In this document: one piece after another, positions 40,746 to 50,140 of the stretch
Numbering within the stretch: the first letter of the stretch is position 1
How the letters are laid out: every line of letters begins with the position of its first letter
Origin: Planctomycetota bacterium
GTDB lineage: Bacteria; Planctomycetota; UBA1135; GCA-002686595
DNA: 64,000 bases
NCBI GenBank assembly: GCA_016795205.1
Contig: JAEUHZ010000011.1
Location: 34,350-98,349, forward strand
Direction: 5' to 3'
The notes under the pieces: model-generated
Database searches by the model: none
What the model saw: the letters and a program-made list of their open reading frames with translations, nothing else
Told to the model about the DNA's origin: nothing
Program-made: the position numbers and the translations under genes

Positions 40746-40764
40746 GCCCCGCGAAACGCGGGGC
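40746..40764 (+). terminator. Perfect 8-bp hairpin between cdsA and phoH
   Basis: gccccgcg and cgcggggc form a perfect stem around aaa, three bases past the cdsA stop. No long U-tract follows. It could terminate partially, separating the lipid genes from phoH-ybeY, or structure the phoH leader. Confidence 0.45.
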
Positions 40765-40790
40765 ATCCTTCGGGAGCGCCGGCGGCGCGC

Positions 40791-40796
40791 GGAGAG
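40791..40796 (+). promoter_or_regulatory. Shine-Dalgarno supporting a CTG start for phoH
   Basis: ggagag sits five bases before CTG 40802. No ATG, GTG or TTG lies in this frame between the cdsA stop and GTG 40961, yet the codons in between encode conserved PhoH N-terminal sequence. Confidence 0.5.
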
Positions 40797-40801
40797 CCCC
40801 A

Positions 40802-41986
40802 CTGAACTCGACCGAGATCACGATTCCGCTGCGATCGCACGACGAGGCGATCCTGGTCCTCGGCCCCTACGACCGGTACGCCAAGATCCTGCGGCAGGAT
40901 CTGGACATCGAGATCTTCACGCGGCGCGGCAACCTGCGCCTGCGCGGCACGGACGAGGGCGTGCAGGAAGCCCGCCGTCGCATCGAGCACCTGTTGGGCA
41001 AGTCACGCAAGGGGCGCGAGCTGCCGCTGGCGGAGATCGAGTCGATCCTGCTCGGCACGGACGTGCAGCCCGCGTCCGAGAAGCCCGAGCGCGCGGCGCC
41101 GCTGCGCGGGCCAAGCGGCCGGGCCCAGCCTGCCTATCGCGTGCTGCGCCCGGGATCCTCGCCGACCCCGCGCGGCGTGCCGGCCTCCGCGGCGGAGCGC
41201 AGCGTGCACGCCGAGCCGGGCGAATCCCTGCCCCCGCCGCGCCCGCACCTGGTGTCGACCGCCGCGCTGGCCGCGCTGCGCGTGAATCCGGTCGCGGCGC
41301 GGTCCGAGAACCAACGCCGCTACCTGGAGCTCATCGAGCGCAACGCGCTGGTCTTCGGCCTGGGTCCAGCGGGCACCGGCAAGACGTACCTGGCCGTCGC
41401 GGCCGCGCTGCGCGCGCTCAAGGTCGGGCTGGTGCGGCGCATCGTGATCACGCGGCCCGTGGTCGAGGCTGGCGAGCACCTGGGCTTCCTGCCGGGCGAC
41501 CTGCAGCAGAAGCTGAACCCCTACACGCGGCCCATCTACGACGCCTTCTACGACCTGCTCGACTTCGACGACGTGATCCGCTTCGAGGAGCAGGGCGTCA
41601 TCGAGGTCGCGCCGCTGGCCTTCATGCGCGGCCGAACGCTGAGTCACGCCTTCGCCATCCTCGACGAGGGCCAGAACACGACGATCCCGCAGATGAAGAT
41701 GTTCCTGACGCGGCTCGGCGAGGGCTCGCGCATGGTCGTCACGGGGGATCCGTCGCAGACCGACCTGGAGCCGTCCCAGAAGAGCGGTCTCACGGACGCG
41801 ATGAACCGCCTGCGCGGATTCCAAGACGTCGGCGTGGTCGAGTTCGGTCGCCAGGACATCGTGCGCCACCCGCTCGTCGAGCAGATCGTGCGCGCCTACG
41901 AAGGCCCCCCGCGCGACGGCCAGCGGGACTCGGGTCCGCAGCGTGAGCCGCCGCGGGAACCCGGGCGCGACCCGCACCGGCCGTGA
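40802..41986 (+). CDS. PhoH-family ATPase
   Basis: Cytoplasmic P-loop NTPase of 394 residues, often found next to ybeY, with a role in RNA or stress metabolism. Walker A is [15 protein letters not shown]; Walker B is [12 protein letters not shown]; also [12 protein letters not shown]. The N-terminal ~100 residues form a KH-like domain ([21 protein letters not shown]). Starting at GTG 40961 would delete it, so the start is placed at CTG 40802, downstream of a good Shine-Dalgarno. The gene ends in a GTGA overlap with ybeY, the classic pairing. Confidence 0.88.
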   Translation: MNSTEITIPLRSHDEAILVLGPYDRYAKILRQDLDIEIFTRRGNLRLRGTDEGVQEARRRIEHLLGKSRKGRELPLAEIESILLGTDVQPASEKPERAAPLRGPSGRAQPAYRVLRPGSSPTPRGVPASAAERSVHAEPGESLPPPRPHLVSTAALAALRVNPVAARSENQRRYLELIERNALVFGLGPAGTGKTYLAVAAALRALKVGLVRRIVITRPVVEAGEHLGFLPGDLQQKLNPYTRPIYDAFYDLLDFDDVIRFEEQGVIEVAPLAFMRGRTLSHAFAILDEGQNTTIPQMKMFLTRLGEGSRMVVTGDPSQTDLEPSQKSGLTDAMNRLRGFQDVGVVEFGRQDIVRHPLVEQIVRAYEGPPRDGQRDSGPQREPPREPGRDPHRP

Positions 41987-42564
41987 GCCCGCCGCGGGAG
42001 GGCCGTGCGCCGCGCGCCGCCGGGCGGCGTTCCGGCGCGGGGCCGGCCGCCGCGCGAGGTTCGCGCGCGCGGGGCGCCGGCGTCCCGCGCCCGGCCGCGG
42101 TCGACGTGCGCTGGATCGGCGCGCGCCCCTTCGCCTCGGAGGCTGAGATCCGCCGCACCGCGCGCGCGGCCTTGCGCGAGGGGCGCCGCGCGGATCTGCG
42201 CTTGTCCGTGGCCCTGGTCCCGGACCGCGCGCTGGCGCGGCTGCACGCGGAGTGGCTCGGAGACCCGGCCCCGACCGACGTGCTGTCGTTCGATCTCTCC
42301 GACGGCAGCTCGTCCGCGGGCGAGATCGTCGCGAGCCACGAGTGCGCGCGGCGCACGGCGCGCGCGCGCGGCGTGGATCCGCGGCGCGAGCTGGCGCTCT
42401 ACGTGGTGCACGGGGTCTTGCACCTGTGCGGTCACGACGATCACGCGCCGCGCCAGCGGGCCGCGATGCGCGCTGCGGAGCGACGCGTGCTGGCGACTCT
42501 CGGCTGGCCGGACGACGACGCGCCGCACGACGAGATCGTGGTGCGTCGTCCGCGAGCCTCTTGA
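41983..42564 (+). CDS. ybeY: rRNA maturation endoribonuclease YbeY
   Basis: Zinc endoribonuclease that completes 16S rRNA 3' ends and helps ribosome quality control. Protein of 193 residues. The zinc site [12 protein letters not shown] lies near the C-terminus (about 140-150), preceded by the segment [11 protein letters not shown]. The first ~38 residues are Ala/Arg/Gly-rich and not part of the fold; start GTG 41983 is set by overlap with phoH. Family lengths are usually about 150-160, so this tail is an extension or the true start lies further in. Confidence 0.93.
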   Translation: MSPPREGRAPRAAGRRSGAGPAAARGSRARGAGVPRPAAVDVRWIGARPFASEAEIRRTARAALREGRRADLRLSVALVPDRALARLHAEWLGDPAPTDVLSFDLSDGSSSAGEIVASHECARRTARARGVDPRRELALYVVHGVLHLCGHDDHAPRQRAAMRAAERRVLATLGWPDDDAPHDEIVVRRPRAS

Positions 42565-42671
42565 TCGCGCCGCAGGAACCTGTATGCAGGAGCCGTGCGA
42601 GCGGCCTCGCGGCCGCACTCGACACCCCGTTCCTCGTGACGCCTCCTCAGCTAGGGACCCGAGCACCTCGC

Positions 42672-43571
42672 GTGGCGCGATCGGCCACGCTGCCCGCGCG
42701 CGCACGCGTGGACGCGCAGGAGCGTGGCCGGTCGGCGCGGGACACGCGCGGAACGAGCGGGCCGCTGGCCGCGGCGCGGCTCGCGGCCGCCAAGCGTGCC
42801 GAGCCGCTGTGGCGCGCCTACGAGCGTGCCCGCCGCCGTGCCCAGGCCGCCGGGGATCCGACGCGCACGGGCGAGGCACGCAATCGGCTCGTCGAGCACT
42901 ACCAGCCGCTCGTGCGCACGATCATCGCGGCGCTGGAGCGTCGGCTGCCCCGCTGCGTCGAGCGCGGGGACCTCGAGACCGCCGCGAACGTGGGCCTGAT
43001 GGGCGCCGTCGAGGCTTTCGACGCCGCGCGTGGCGTGCCCTTCGAGCTGTACGCCGAGCACCGCCTGCGCGGCGCGCTGCTCGACGAACTCCGCAATCAG
43101 GACTGGCTCCCGCGACCCTGGCGCGCGCGCCTCGAGGCTCGGCGGCGCGCCATCGAGCGCCTGCGCGCCGGCCTGGGCCGCGAGCCCTGCGACGAGGAGG
43201 TCGCGGTGGCGCTGGGGATTGCGGTCCAGGAGTACCACCAGGACTACGGCCCGGCGCTGGTCGACGGCCCGGTCTCCGACAGCTGGGGCGACGACGGGCT
43301 CCAGGCCGGCGCGTCCGCGCTGGAGGGCGTGCCGGACACCGGCCGTGAGGCGCCCGAGGAACGCCTGACCCGCGACGAACTCCTGCGGCTCGTGGCCCAG
43401 AAGCTCTCGGTGCAGGAGTACCGGCTGGTCTACCTGAAGTACTGGGAGGACATGCCGCTGCGCGAGATCGGTCAGGTCCTGGGGCTGTCCGAGTCGCGCG
43501 TGTGCAAGATCCACCTGGCGCTGCTCGACCGCCTGCGCGACAAGCTCGGCGCGGACGCCAACGCGCGCTGA
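42672..43571 (+). CDS. FliA/WhiG-type RNA polymerase sigma factor
   Basis: Sigma-70 family protein of 299 residues from the chosen GTG (GTGs at 42636 and 42708 are also possible). Region 2 includes RNRLVEHYQPLVRTII and FELYAEHRLRGALLDELRNQDWLPR, the FliA/WhiG signature. Region 3 follows at about 175-200. Region 4 near the C-terminus has MPLREIGQVLGLSESRVCKIH. In other bacteria this class drives flagellar or sporulation-like genes. No flagellar genes are nearby, so its regulon is unknown. Confidence 0.87.
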   Translation: MARSATLPARARVDAQERGRSARDTRGTSGPLAAARLAAAKRAEPLWRAYERARRRAQAAGDPTRTGEARNRLVEHYQPLVRTIIAALERRLPRCVERGDLETAANVGLMGAVEAFDAARGVPFELYAEHRLRGALLDELRNQDWLPRPWRARLEARRRAIERLRAGLGREPCDEEVAVALGIAVQEYHQDYGPALVDGPVSDSWGDDGLQAGASALEGVPDTGREAPEERLTRDELLRLVAQKLSVQEYRLVYLKYWEDMPLREIGQVLGLSESRVCKIHLALLDRLRDKLGADANAR

Positions 43572-43633
43572 TCCCGCGCGGTCCTCGCACCCCACGGGTC
43601 AGGCTTCGCGGGTCGGGTCGCCGGCGCCGCGCG

Positions 43634-44812
43634 TCAGGCCGCCGCGCCGGTCCGCGCGTCGAGCAGCGCCGCGAACCCGGTGCGGATGCACTCGGCGGCG
43701 GCCTCGGCCGGGACGGGCCGGCTGAAGAAGTAGCCCTGGGCCTCGTCGCACTCCAGCACGCGCAGGAACTCGACCTGGCTGCGCGTCTCGACGCCTTCCG
43801 CGACGACCGCGAGCCCGAGGCTCTTGCCCATGAGCACGATCGAGGTCGTGATCGCCGAGCCGGTCGGGCTGGCCGTCATGTCGCGCACGAAGCTCTGGTC
43901 GATCTTGAGCGCGTCCACGGGGAAGCGCTTCACGTAGCTCAGCGAGGAGTAGCCCGTGCCGAAGTCGTCGATCGACATGTGCACGCCCATCGACTGGATC
44001 GTGTGCAAGGCCTCGAGCGTGGCGTCCGCGTCGCGCAGCAACATGCTCTCGGTCAGCTCGAGCTCGAGCCCCTCCGGCGCGAGCCCCGTGTCCTCCAGGA
44101 CACGCGCGATCGTGCCCTCCAGTCCCGGCTCGCGGAACTGCACTGAGGACAGGTTCACCGCGACGCGCACGTGCGGCAGGCCGGCGTCGCGCCAGGCCCG
44201 ATTCTGCCGGCAGGCCTCGCGCAGCGCCCACTCGCCGATCTCGACGATCTGTCCGCTCTCCTCGAGCAGCGGGATGAAGCGCGCCGGCGAGACGAGTCCC
44301 AGCTCGGGGTGCTTCCAGCGCAGCAGGGCCTCCACTGCCAGCACCGTCCCGGTGGCGAGCTCCACCCGCGGCTGGTAGTGGAGCAGCAGCTCGCCGCGCT
44401 GCAGCGCGCGCTGGAGGCTCGGTCCCAGCGCGGTCCGGTCGGCCTCGCGAGGTCCGGAGGGCAGGTGACCCGCGACGGCCGGCTGCGCAGCGCGCAGCAT
44501 CGTGCGCACGCGGTGCGCCAGCAGCCCGGGCTCGAAGGGCGTCGTGACCCAGTCGTTCGCGCCGGCCTCGACCGCCTCCAAGCAGGCCCCCGCCGGGCCC
44601 AGCGCCAGGATCGGCGCTGCCCCGCGGATGCCGCCCGAGAGCTCGCACGCCCGCGCGTCGCCGGCGTCGACGAGGGCCAGATCGCAACGGGCGCCGTCGA
44701 CGACCGTCAGCCGGAAGTGTGGCGCGAGCGCGCTGCGGACGGCGTCCGCGAGCTCCTGGTCACGGACGAGGAGTCGGAGCGCGAGCTCCGGCGGATGCGG
44801 GTCGGCGGACAT
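43634..44812 (-). CDS. EAL-domain c-di-GMP phosphodiesterase with degenerate receiver
   Basis: Protein of 392 residues. An N-terminal receiver-like domain (about 1-125) lacks the conserved Lys (AGANDWVTTPFE) and has no clear acidic pocket, so phosphorylation is doubtful. The EAL domain (about 145-385) is intact: VEALLRW, NLSSVQF, ELTESM, SIDDFGTGYSSLSY, KIDQSFV, AEGVET. It should hydrolyse c-di-GMP to pGpG. No GGDEF domain is in the protein. It is convergent with the FliA/WhiG sigma gene and 104 bases downstream of the dehydrogenase on the same strand. Confidence 0.93.
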   Translation of the reverse strand: MSADPHPPELALRLLVRDQELADAVRSALAPHFRLTVVDGARCDLALVDAGDARACELSGGIRGAAPILALGPAGACLEAVEAGANDWVTTPFEPGLLAHRVRTMLRAAQPAVAGHLPSGPREADRTALGPSLQRALQRGELLLHYQPRVELATGTVLAVEALLRWKHPELGLVSPARFIPLLEESGQIVEIGEWALREACRQNRAWRDAGLPHVRVAVNLSSVQFREPGLEGTIARVLEDTGLAPEGLELELTESMLLRDADATLEALHTIQSMGVHMSIDDFGTGYSSLSYVKRFPVDALKIDQSFVRDMTASPTGSAITTSIVLMGKSLGLAVVAEGVETRSQVEFLRVLECDEAQGYFFSRPVPAEAAAECIRTGFAALLDARTGAAA

Positions 44813-44916
44813 GCGGGGGGCACCTGGAGCGAGCGGGACCTCCTCGTTCTCGACCCCTGGCGCGTGCGGCCTTGACGGCCCCGCTCCGGCCCGGAAAGGA
44901 ATGCCCCCCGCCCGGC

Positions 44917-45942
44917 TCACCCGTGCGGGGCCGCGAGTCCCGCGCGGCGCACCACCTCGGCGGTGAACTCGCGCGTGGTGAGGCGTCCGCCGATGTCGGC
45001 CGTCGAGCGCCCGCTCGCGATGGCGGAGAGCACCGCGCCGCGCACGCGCTCGCCGGCCTGGGCCTCGCCCACGTGCACGAGCAGGTTCGCGAGCGACAGC
45101 AGCGCCGCGCTGGGATTGCACAGGTCTCGGCCGGCGATGTCCGGCGCCGTGCCTCCGGCAGGGTCGAACATGGCCACGGAGACCTCGCCGCGCTCGTCGA
45201 AGGCGTAGTTCGACGAGTCTCCCAGTCCGATCGAGCCGATCAGCCCGCAGGCGGCGTCCGAGAGGAAGTCGCCGTACTCGTTGGGCGTCACGATGACGGC
45301 GTACCGCTCGGGCTTCATCACGATGCCGGCCAGCAGCGAGTCGAACAGCTCGCGCCGGTGAGGAACCCGCGGGAACTCGCGCGCGACCTCGGCCACCGCC
45401 TCCTCGAACAGGCCGTCCGTCTCCTTCTGGATCGTGTACTTGCTGGCCGAGACGACGTGCGTCCCGCGCCGGTGTGCCAGACGGAAGGCGAAGCGCGCCG
45501 CCAGCAGGCTCGGCCGGCGCTCGATGACGCGCAGCGAGACGGCCGTCTCGCGGTTCACGCGCCGACCGGGGTCCTCGTACGTGCCGCCGGTGGCGATCCG
45601 GACCACGTCGACGTCGAGCTGTCGCTTGAAGTTCGTCGCGATGCCCGGGATGGTCGCCACGGGCCGGTGGATCACGGCGAAATCGAGCAGGTCACGCAGC
45701 ACCGCGTTGGGGCTCTCGGCGGTCGTGGCCGTGGGGTACTTCAAGCCCACCCGGTGCTCCTGGAGCAAGCCGGCAGCCTCCTCGTAGAGCGCATGGCCGC
45801 GCCGCGCTCGGTTCGGCTCCGAGAGGTCGACCGACACGAACTCGAGGCCAGAGGAGAGCGCCGCCGCGACGGTGTGCACGCTGCGGGACAGCTCGGGCGA
45901 GATCCCGTCCCCGTGGAGTTCGACGACGCGGTAGGTCTGCAT
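44917..45942 (-). CDS. Isocitrate/isopropylmalate dehydrogenase family protein, divergent
   Basis: Beta-decarboxylating dehydrogenase fold of 341 residues. Typical segments are LHGDGISPELSRSV near the N-terminus, TPNEYGDFLSDAACGLIGSIGL, and FDPAGGTAPDIAGRD near the C-terminus, where the usual HGSAPDI has lost its His. The Arg-Glu-rich substrate loop (usually ENTEG) is replaced by IATGGTYED. It therefore belongs to the family but probably has another substrate than isocitrate or isopropylmalate. The gene is divergent from the unknown 615-residue protein. Confidence 0.83.
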   Translation of the reverse strand: MQTYRVVELHGDGISPELSRSVHTVAAALSSGLEFVSVDLSEPNRARRGHALYEEAAGLLQEHRVGLKYPTATTAESPNAVLRDLLDFAVIHRPVATIPGIATNFKRQLDVDVVRIATGGTYEDPGRRVNRETAVSLRVIERRPSLLAARFAFRLAHRRGTHVVSASKYTIQKETDGLFEEAVAEVAREFPRVPHRRELFDSLLAGIVMKPERYAVIVTPNEYGDFLSDAACGLIGSIGLGDSSNYAFDERGEVSVAMFDPAGGTAPDIAGRDLCNPSAALLSLANLLVHVGEAQAGERVRGAVLSAIASGRSTADIGGRLTTREFTAEVVRRAGLAAPHG

Positions 45943-45991
45943 GACGCGTGGGGGCGCCGGACCGAATCCATCGGGCGGGCTGGCCTCGGCG

Positions 45992-47839
45992 GTGAAGCGC
46001 GACAAGATAGCCGCCGTGGGAGGCGTCCTGGCAGGGGGAATCGGGATCCGCGCCGCGGTCACCGGCTGGTGCTGCGCGAGCATCGCGGCCACGGCCGCGG
46101 CGACGGCTCCGCGCGCCGAGCGCACGATCGCTTGGAACGCGCTGGCCAACGGCGACTTCGAGGAGCGCGGCGGCGTTGGGAGCCCGGCCGCGATCCCCTG
46201 GTGGCGGAGCACGCGCGGGGCGGCGCAGCTCGAGGCGGCGGCGGAGCTGGGTCGCGTGCTCGTCACGGAGCCAGGCGAGCACGCCGAGCAGCCGTTCGCG
46301 GCCTACGCGCCGCTCGCGCGCGAGCTGGTGGTCGACGGCCGCGTGCGCGGCGCGGGCCTCGTGACGATCGTCGACGGAGCGGGGGCCGCCGCGCGCTTCG
46401 CGCTGGGTGCCGCGGATGGCGCGTGGCACGACTTCGCGATCACCGGCGTCCAGCTCGAGGCCGCACTCGGCCGCGCGCCGCTGCCGCGCTTCACGCTGCG
46501 TCTGGAGTCCGGCCCGGACGGCGCGGCGCGCTGGGATGGCCTGCGCGCGCGCGTCGCCCTGCCCTGCCCGGACGAAGCCGCCTTGCGGGACGAGGTGGCG
46601 GGCGTGCTGGCGGGGATCTTCGCCGACTGGGAGCAGCGCGCGCTCGACGATTTCGGCCCGCGGCGGACCGCGTTCGTGGCGCGCGCCTTCGACGTCGAGA
46701 CGGGCGCGGAACTCGCGCGCCTCGACGCGGCGCCGCCCTTCTTCCCACTCCAGGAGAACCTGCTGGAGGCCGTGCGCGTGCGCCCGACCCCGCACTGGCG
46801 CGCCTTCCTGGAGCGCTACCTCGAGGACTTGCTGTCGCTCGCGCTGCATCCCGAGACCGGGCTGCCGTGCCTGTGGGACCCGGCGCGCGACGAGCGCGTC
46901 GATGACCGCCCCGTGGAGATCGCGCTGCCGCTGGGCCTGCTGATCGACGTCGCGCGCGACGGCCCCGAGGCCTTCCGCGATCGCGCCCGCGCCGCCGCGA
47001 CGCGCATCGGCCAGGCGGTGATGGCCCACGGGTTGCGGCCCGACGGGGAGGTCGCCGCGAGCTACGTGCCGCGCACCGGGCGACGGAACCCGGACGTGAG
47101 CCGGTTGCGGCGCCTGGACGTGCCGGCCCAACTCGCGCGCCTCGCGGCGCTGAACGGCGAGCCGCGTTTCGCGGCGCCGGCGCGCGAGGCCCTGGCGGCT
47201 CTGGAGTACGCGCACCACTGGGGCGGCGCGTGGGACAGCATCGATCCGGCCTTCGACGACGACTTCGGACACTACGGCGCGCGCGCGGCGACGATCGCGC
47301 TCGCGCTGCCCGAGGAGCAGGGCTTCCGCCGCTTCGCGTTGGAGGGCATGCGCCACTTCCTGCCCTTGTGGCGCGACGCGACGCGCTTCGGCGGCAACCT
47401 GGCGGCCGACCAGGTCCGCTGCTGGCGGATCGCGGCCGACCTCGTCCGTCTCGACCCGGACCTGCGCGGGGAGCTCGTCCCGGCCGTCGCCGCCGCGGTC
47501 TTCGCCCACGTGCAGGGCGAGCAGTACGGCAACGGCGCCTGGGGCGACGTGACGATCTTCGCGCAGGATCCGCGCACGGCCCTCCAGGTGGGCGACATGC
47601 CCGGCACGCCGCAAAATCTGCTCAACGGGCTGGCTGCCGTGTACGCCGCCGACCATCTGGGGCAGCGCACGGAGACCACGCGCGCGCTGTTCACCGCCGT
47701 GCTGCGCAGCACGATCAGCGAGTACGGCCGCCCTCACGGCTTCCTGCTCGGCCGCAGCGCCCATCCCGGCGGCGGCAACCATGCGGCGGGCTCGCTGCGC
47801 GTGCTGCTGGGCCTCACGACGATGCTCGGTGCGCTCTGA
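45992..47839 (+). CDS. Secreted alpha-helical protein of unknown function
   Basis: I do not recognise this protein (615 residues from the chosen GTG; GTG 46016 is also possible). A Gly/Ala-rich, signal-like N-terminus is followed by a beta domain starting NGDFEERGG (about 50-180), similar to carbohydrate-binding sandwich domains. From about 200 it is mostly helical with many aromatic residues and conserved-looking LPLGLLIDVARDG and FGGNLAADQVRCWRIAADLV. This is the pattern of an (alpha/alpha)6 toroid as in polysaccharide lyases or glucuronyl hydrolases. No catalytic residue can be named. It is convergent with the FG-GAP gene. Confidence 0.75.
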   Translation: MKRDKIAAVGGVLAGGIGIRAAVTGWCCASIAATAAATAPRAERTIAWNALANGDFEERGGVGSPAAIPWWRSTRGAAQLEAAAELGRVLVTEPGEHAEQPFAAYAPLARELVVDGRVRGAGLVTIVDGAGAAARFALGAADGAWHDFAITGVQLEAALGRAPLPRFTLRLESGPDGAARWDGLRARVALPCPDEAALRDEVAGVLAGIFADWEQRALDDFGPRRTAFVARAFDVETGAELARLDAAPPFFPLQENLLEAVRVRPTPHWRAFLERYLEDLLSLALHPETGLPCLWDPARDERVDDRPVEIALPLGLLIDVARDGPEAFRDRARAAATRIGQAVMAHGLRPDGEVAASYVPRTGRRNPDVSRLRRLDVPAQLARLAALNGEPRFAAPAREALAALEYAHHWGGAWDSIDPAFDDDFGHYGARAATIALALPEEQGFRRFALEGMRHFLPLWRDATRFGGNLAADQVRCWRIAADLVRLDPDLRGELVPAVAAAVFAHVQGEQYGNGAWGDVTIFAQDPRTALQVGDMPGTPQNLLNGLAAVYAADHLGQRTETTRALFTAVLRSTISEYGRPHGFLLGRSAHPGGGNHAAGSLRVLLGLTTMLGAL

Positions 47840-47876
47840 GCGCGGTGGTGACAGGCCGCAGAGCCGAGCTGCGCGC

Positions 47877-50021
47877 TCAGCGCAAGGCCACGACCGCGAG
47901 CTCGTCGCTGAACGCGCAGGCCACGACGATCTCGCTCACGCCGTCGCCGTCCAGGTCGACCAGGATCAGGTCGAGTGGCCCGGTCCCCACGCCCAGGTCC
48001 GCCACGCGGCCGCGCGCGCGGCTGAGCCACAGGTTCAGGTGGTGGCTGTTCTGCGCGCTGACGACGAAGTCCGTGCGGCGGTCGCCGTCGAGGTCCGCGG
48101 CGCGCACGGCGTAGGCGCGCAGGCCGCCTTCGCCCGCGCTGTGCCGCTCGAGCGCGAAGCCCGGCTTGGTCGAGCGCTCGAACACCGTCAACGTCGAGGC
48201 GGCGTCCTCGCCGCCCAGCCAGGCCAGGGTCGACGTCGCCAGGTCCACGGCGATGCCGCGCGGACGGTCGGGCAGCGCCTCGTGCTGGGTCTCGCTGATC
48301 TCGGCGCGGCTCGCGGACAGGAGCGCCCAGCCGCGGCGCGGACCCTGGGCCTCGAGCGCTACCGCGATGAAGCTCCTGTCGGAAGCGCGTCCGGCGAGGG
48401 CCAGCTCGCGCGGCGTGCCGGCCAGCTCCTGCGGGACGGGTGCGCCGATCGTCACCAAGCCCTCGGCGGAGACGTCGATCGGCACCAGCACGATCCGCGA
48501 TGCGGCGGGATCGGTCACCAAGGCCTCGAACCTCCCGTCCCCGTCGAGGTCGAGGACGAGCAGATCGCCCGGCGAGCTGGCGCACACGACCGGCGCGGTC
48601 TCGCCGCGCGACCACAGGCGCCCGCGGCCGTCGCCGAACCACAGGTCGAGCACGACGCCGCGGTCCGTCTCGCGCAGGAAGGCCACGTCGAGCCGGCCGT
48701 CGCCATCGAGGTCCGCGGCGCGCACGCGGTTGGCGCCCGGCGCGGGGCCTTGGGACACGCCGGCCTCGAGCCCGCCGCCCGTGCCGCGGTGCATGCGCAG
48801 CGTGGCGTCGAGGGCGCACAGCGCCACGACGTCGGCGTGCCCGTCGCCGTCGAAGTCGCCCGCCGCCAGCGCGTGTGGCGCGCGGCCCGACGGTGCGAAG
48901 CGCGCCAGCTCGAACCCGCCCTGGGCGCGGCCGAAGGCCAGGGAGACGCGCTTGGCGTCCGAGTTCGCGAAGGCCGCGTCGAGCACGCCGTCGCCGTCGA
49001 AGTCGCCCAGCACGCCCGCCACCGGGTGCTGGCCCGCGTAGAGCACGACGGCGGCGCCGTCCTCGCGCTCGACGCGCGCCTGCTGGCCGTGCACGGAGGT
49101 CGCGAGCAGCGCGCGGCGGCCGGCCGTGCCGGCGTGCGTCACGTCGATCGGCACCGCGGCCAGCTCCTCGAGCGCCACGACCTGCAGCGACTCGTCGAGC
49201 CAGACCAGGTCTCGGTCGCCGGCGGCCACGACGAAGCGCGCGCCGGTCGCGCCGCGCCAGCCGTCGAGCTCGTCGATGCGGCGCGGCAGGCCGCGCAGCT
49301 CGACCGCACCCTCGGCGCGCAGGCCCGACTCCCCGTCCGGGACGTAGCGCACGACCCGGCGGGTGGCCTGTGAGCCCACGAGCAGCGCGCGCCCGTCCGC
49401 CGTGAAGTGCACGCAGGTCGCCTGTGCGTCGGAGAGCGCGTGCCGCAGCACGACCTGGCCGGCGCGCACCACGAGCAGCTCGTCCTCGAGCGTCACGACC
49501 GCGATCTCCGGCTGGCCGTCGGCGCCCAGGTCGCCGCTCCCGATCACGCGCGGGCGGGATTCCAGCTCGAGCCGGGCCACCAAGGGCTCGCCACGCGCGA
49601 GGAACAGCGCGCGCACGTCGACCAGGACCAGCGCCGGGTCCTCGCGTTGGGCGATGGCCGCCAGCGCCGGACCCTCGTCGCGCCCGCTGCGCCAGGCGCC
49701 GACCCGCACGGGCCCCAGCGCGTAGTCGCCGACCGACATCTGGGCCGTGCTGTGCGCGCGTTCGGGCCGGTTCGACAGGCCGGACTCCACGCGCAGGGCG
49801 CCCGGGCCGCGCGCCAGCGTCACGAGCTCGTCGGCCCCGTCGCCGTCGAGGTCGAAGGCCAAGAGCCCCACCGGGCGCGACGCGCCGGTGTCGAACTCGA
49901 GCCGCGCGCGCAGCACCGGTCCGGGCGGCGCGGCCGGCTCCTGCGCGCCTCCGCACGCGGCGGTGAGCGGCAGCGCGCACAGCAGCGCGCGGGCGAAGAC
50001 CAGGAGCACGCGCTGAGGCAC
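47877..50021 (-). CDS. FG-GAP/VCBS-repeat lipoprotein
   Basis: Extracellular or outer-membrane lipoprotein of 714 residues, GTG start. The signal ends at a lipobox (LPLTAACGG). The rest is a run of FG-GAP repeats, each with a calcium-binding loop of the type DLDGDGADEL, DFDGDGVLDAAF, DFDGDGHADVVA, DLDGDGRLDVAF, LDGDGRFEAL and DGDGVSEIV, which fold as a beta-propeller like integrin alpha chains. Such proteins are abundant in Planctomycetes. Ligand unknown. Confidence 0.88.
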   Translation of the reverse strand: MPQRVLLVFARALLCALPLTAACGGAQEPAAPPGPVLRARLEFDTGASRPVGLLAFDLDGDGADELVTLARGPGALRVESGLSNRPERAHSTAQMSVGDYALGPVRVGAWRSGRDEGPALAAIAQREDPALVLVDVRALFLARGEPLVARLELESRPRVIGSGDLGADGQPEIAVVTLEDELLVVRAGQVVLRHALSDAQATCVHFTADGRALLVGSQATRRVVRYVPDGESGLRAEGAVELRGLPRRIDELDGWRGATGARFVVAAGDRDLVWLDESLQVVALEELAAVPIDVTHAGTAGRRALLATSVHGQQARVEREDGAAVVLYAGQHPVAGVLGDFDGDGVLDAAFANSDAKRVSLAFGRAQGGFELARFAPSGRAPHALAAGDFDGDGHADVVALCALDATLRMHRGTGGGLEAGVSQGPAPGANRVRAADLDGDGRLDVAFLRETDRGVVLDLWFGDGRGRLWSRGETAPVVCASSPGDLLVLDLDGDGRFEALVTDPAASRIVLVPIDVSAEGLVTIGAPVPQELAGTPRELALAGRASDRSFIAVALEAQGPRRGWALLSASRAEISETQHEALPDRPRGIAVDLATSTLAWLGGEDAASTLTVFERSTKPGFALERHSAGEGGLRAYAVRAADLDGDRRTDFVVSAQNSHHLNLWLSRARGRVADLGVGTGPLDLILVDLDGDGVSEIVVACAFSDELAVVALR

Positions 50022-50140
50022 GCGCCGATCGTGTCGCGCGCTGCGCCGCGCGTCAACGCGCGTCCCACGCGGTGGGGGTCGAGCGTGGCCCGGGCTATGC
50101 TTGACCTTCCGGCCGCGGTCGTCCCGCGGCCGCCGAACGG

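Noticed and set aside
42565..42671. Possible extra small gene between ybeY and the sigma factor
   Set aside because: An ATG at 42582 opens only a shadow frame; the stretch is better read as leader or N-terminal extension of the sigma gene.
44719..46905. A 728-codon plus-strand frame across the dehydrogenase gene
   Set aside because: It is antisense to a recognisable enzyme and lacks any conserved motif.
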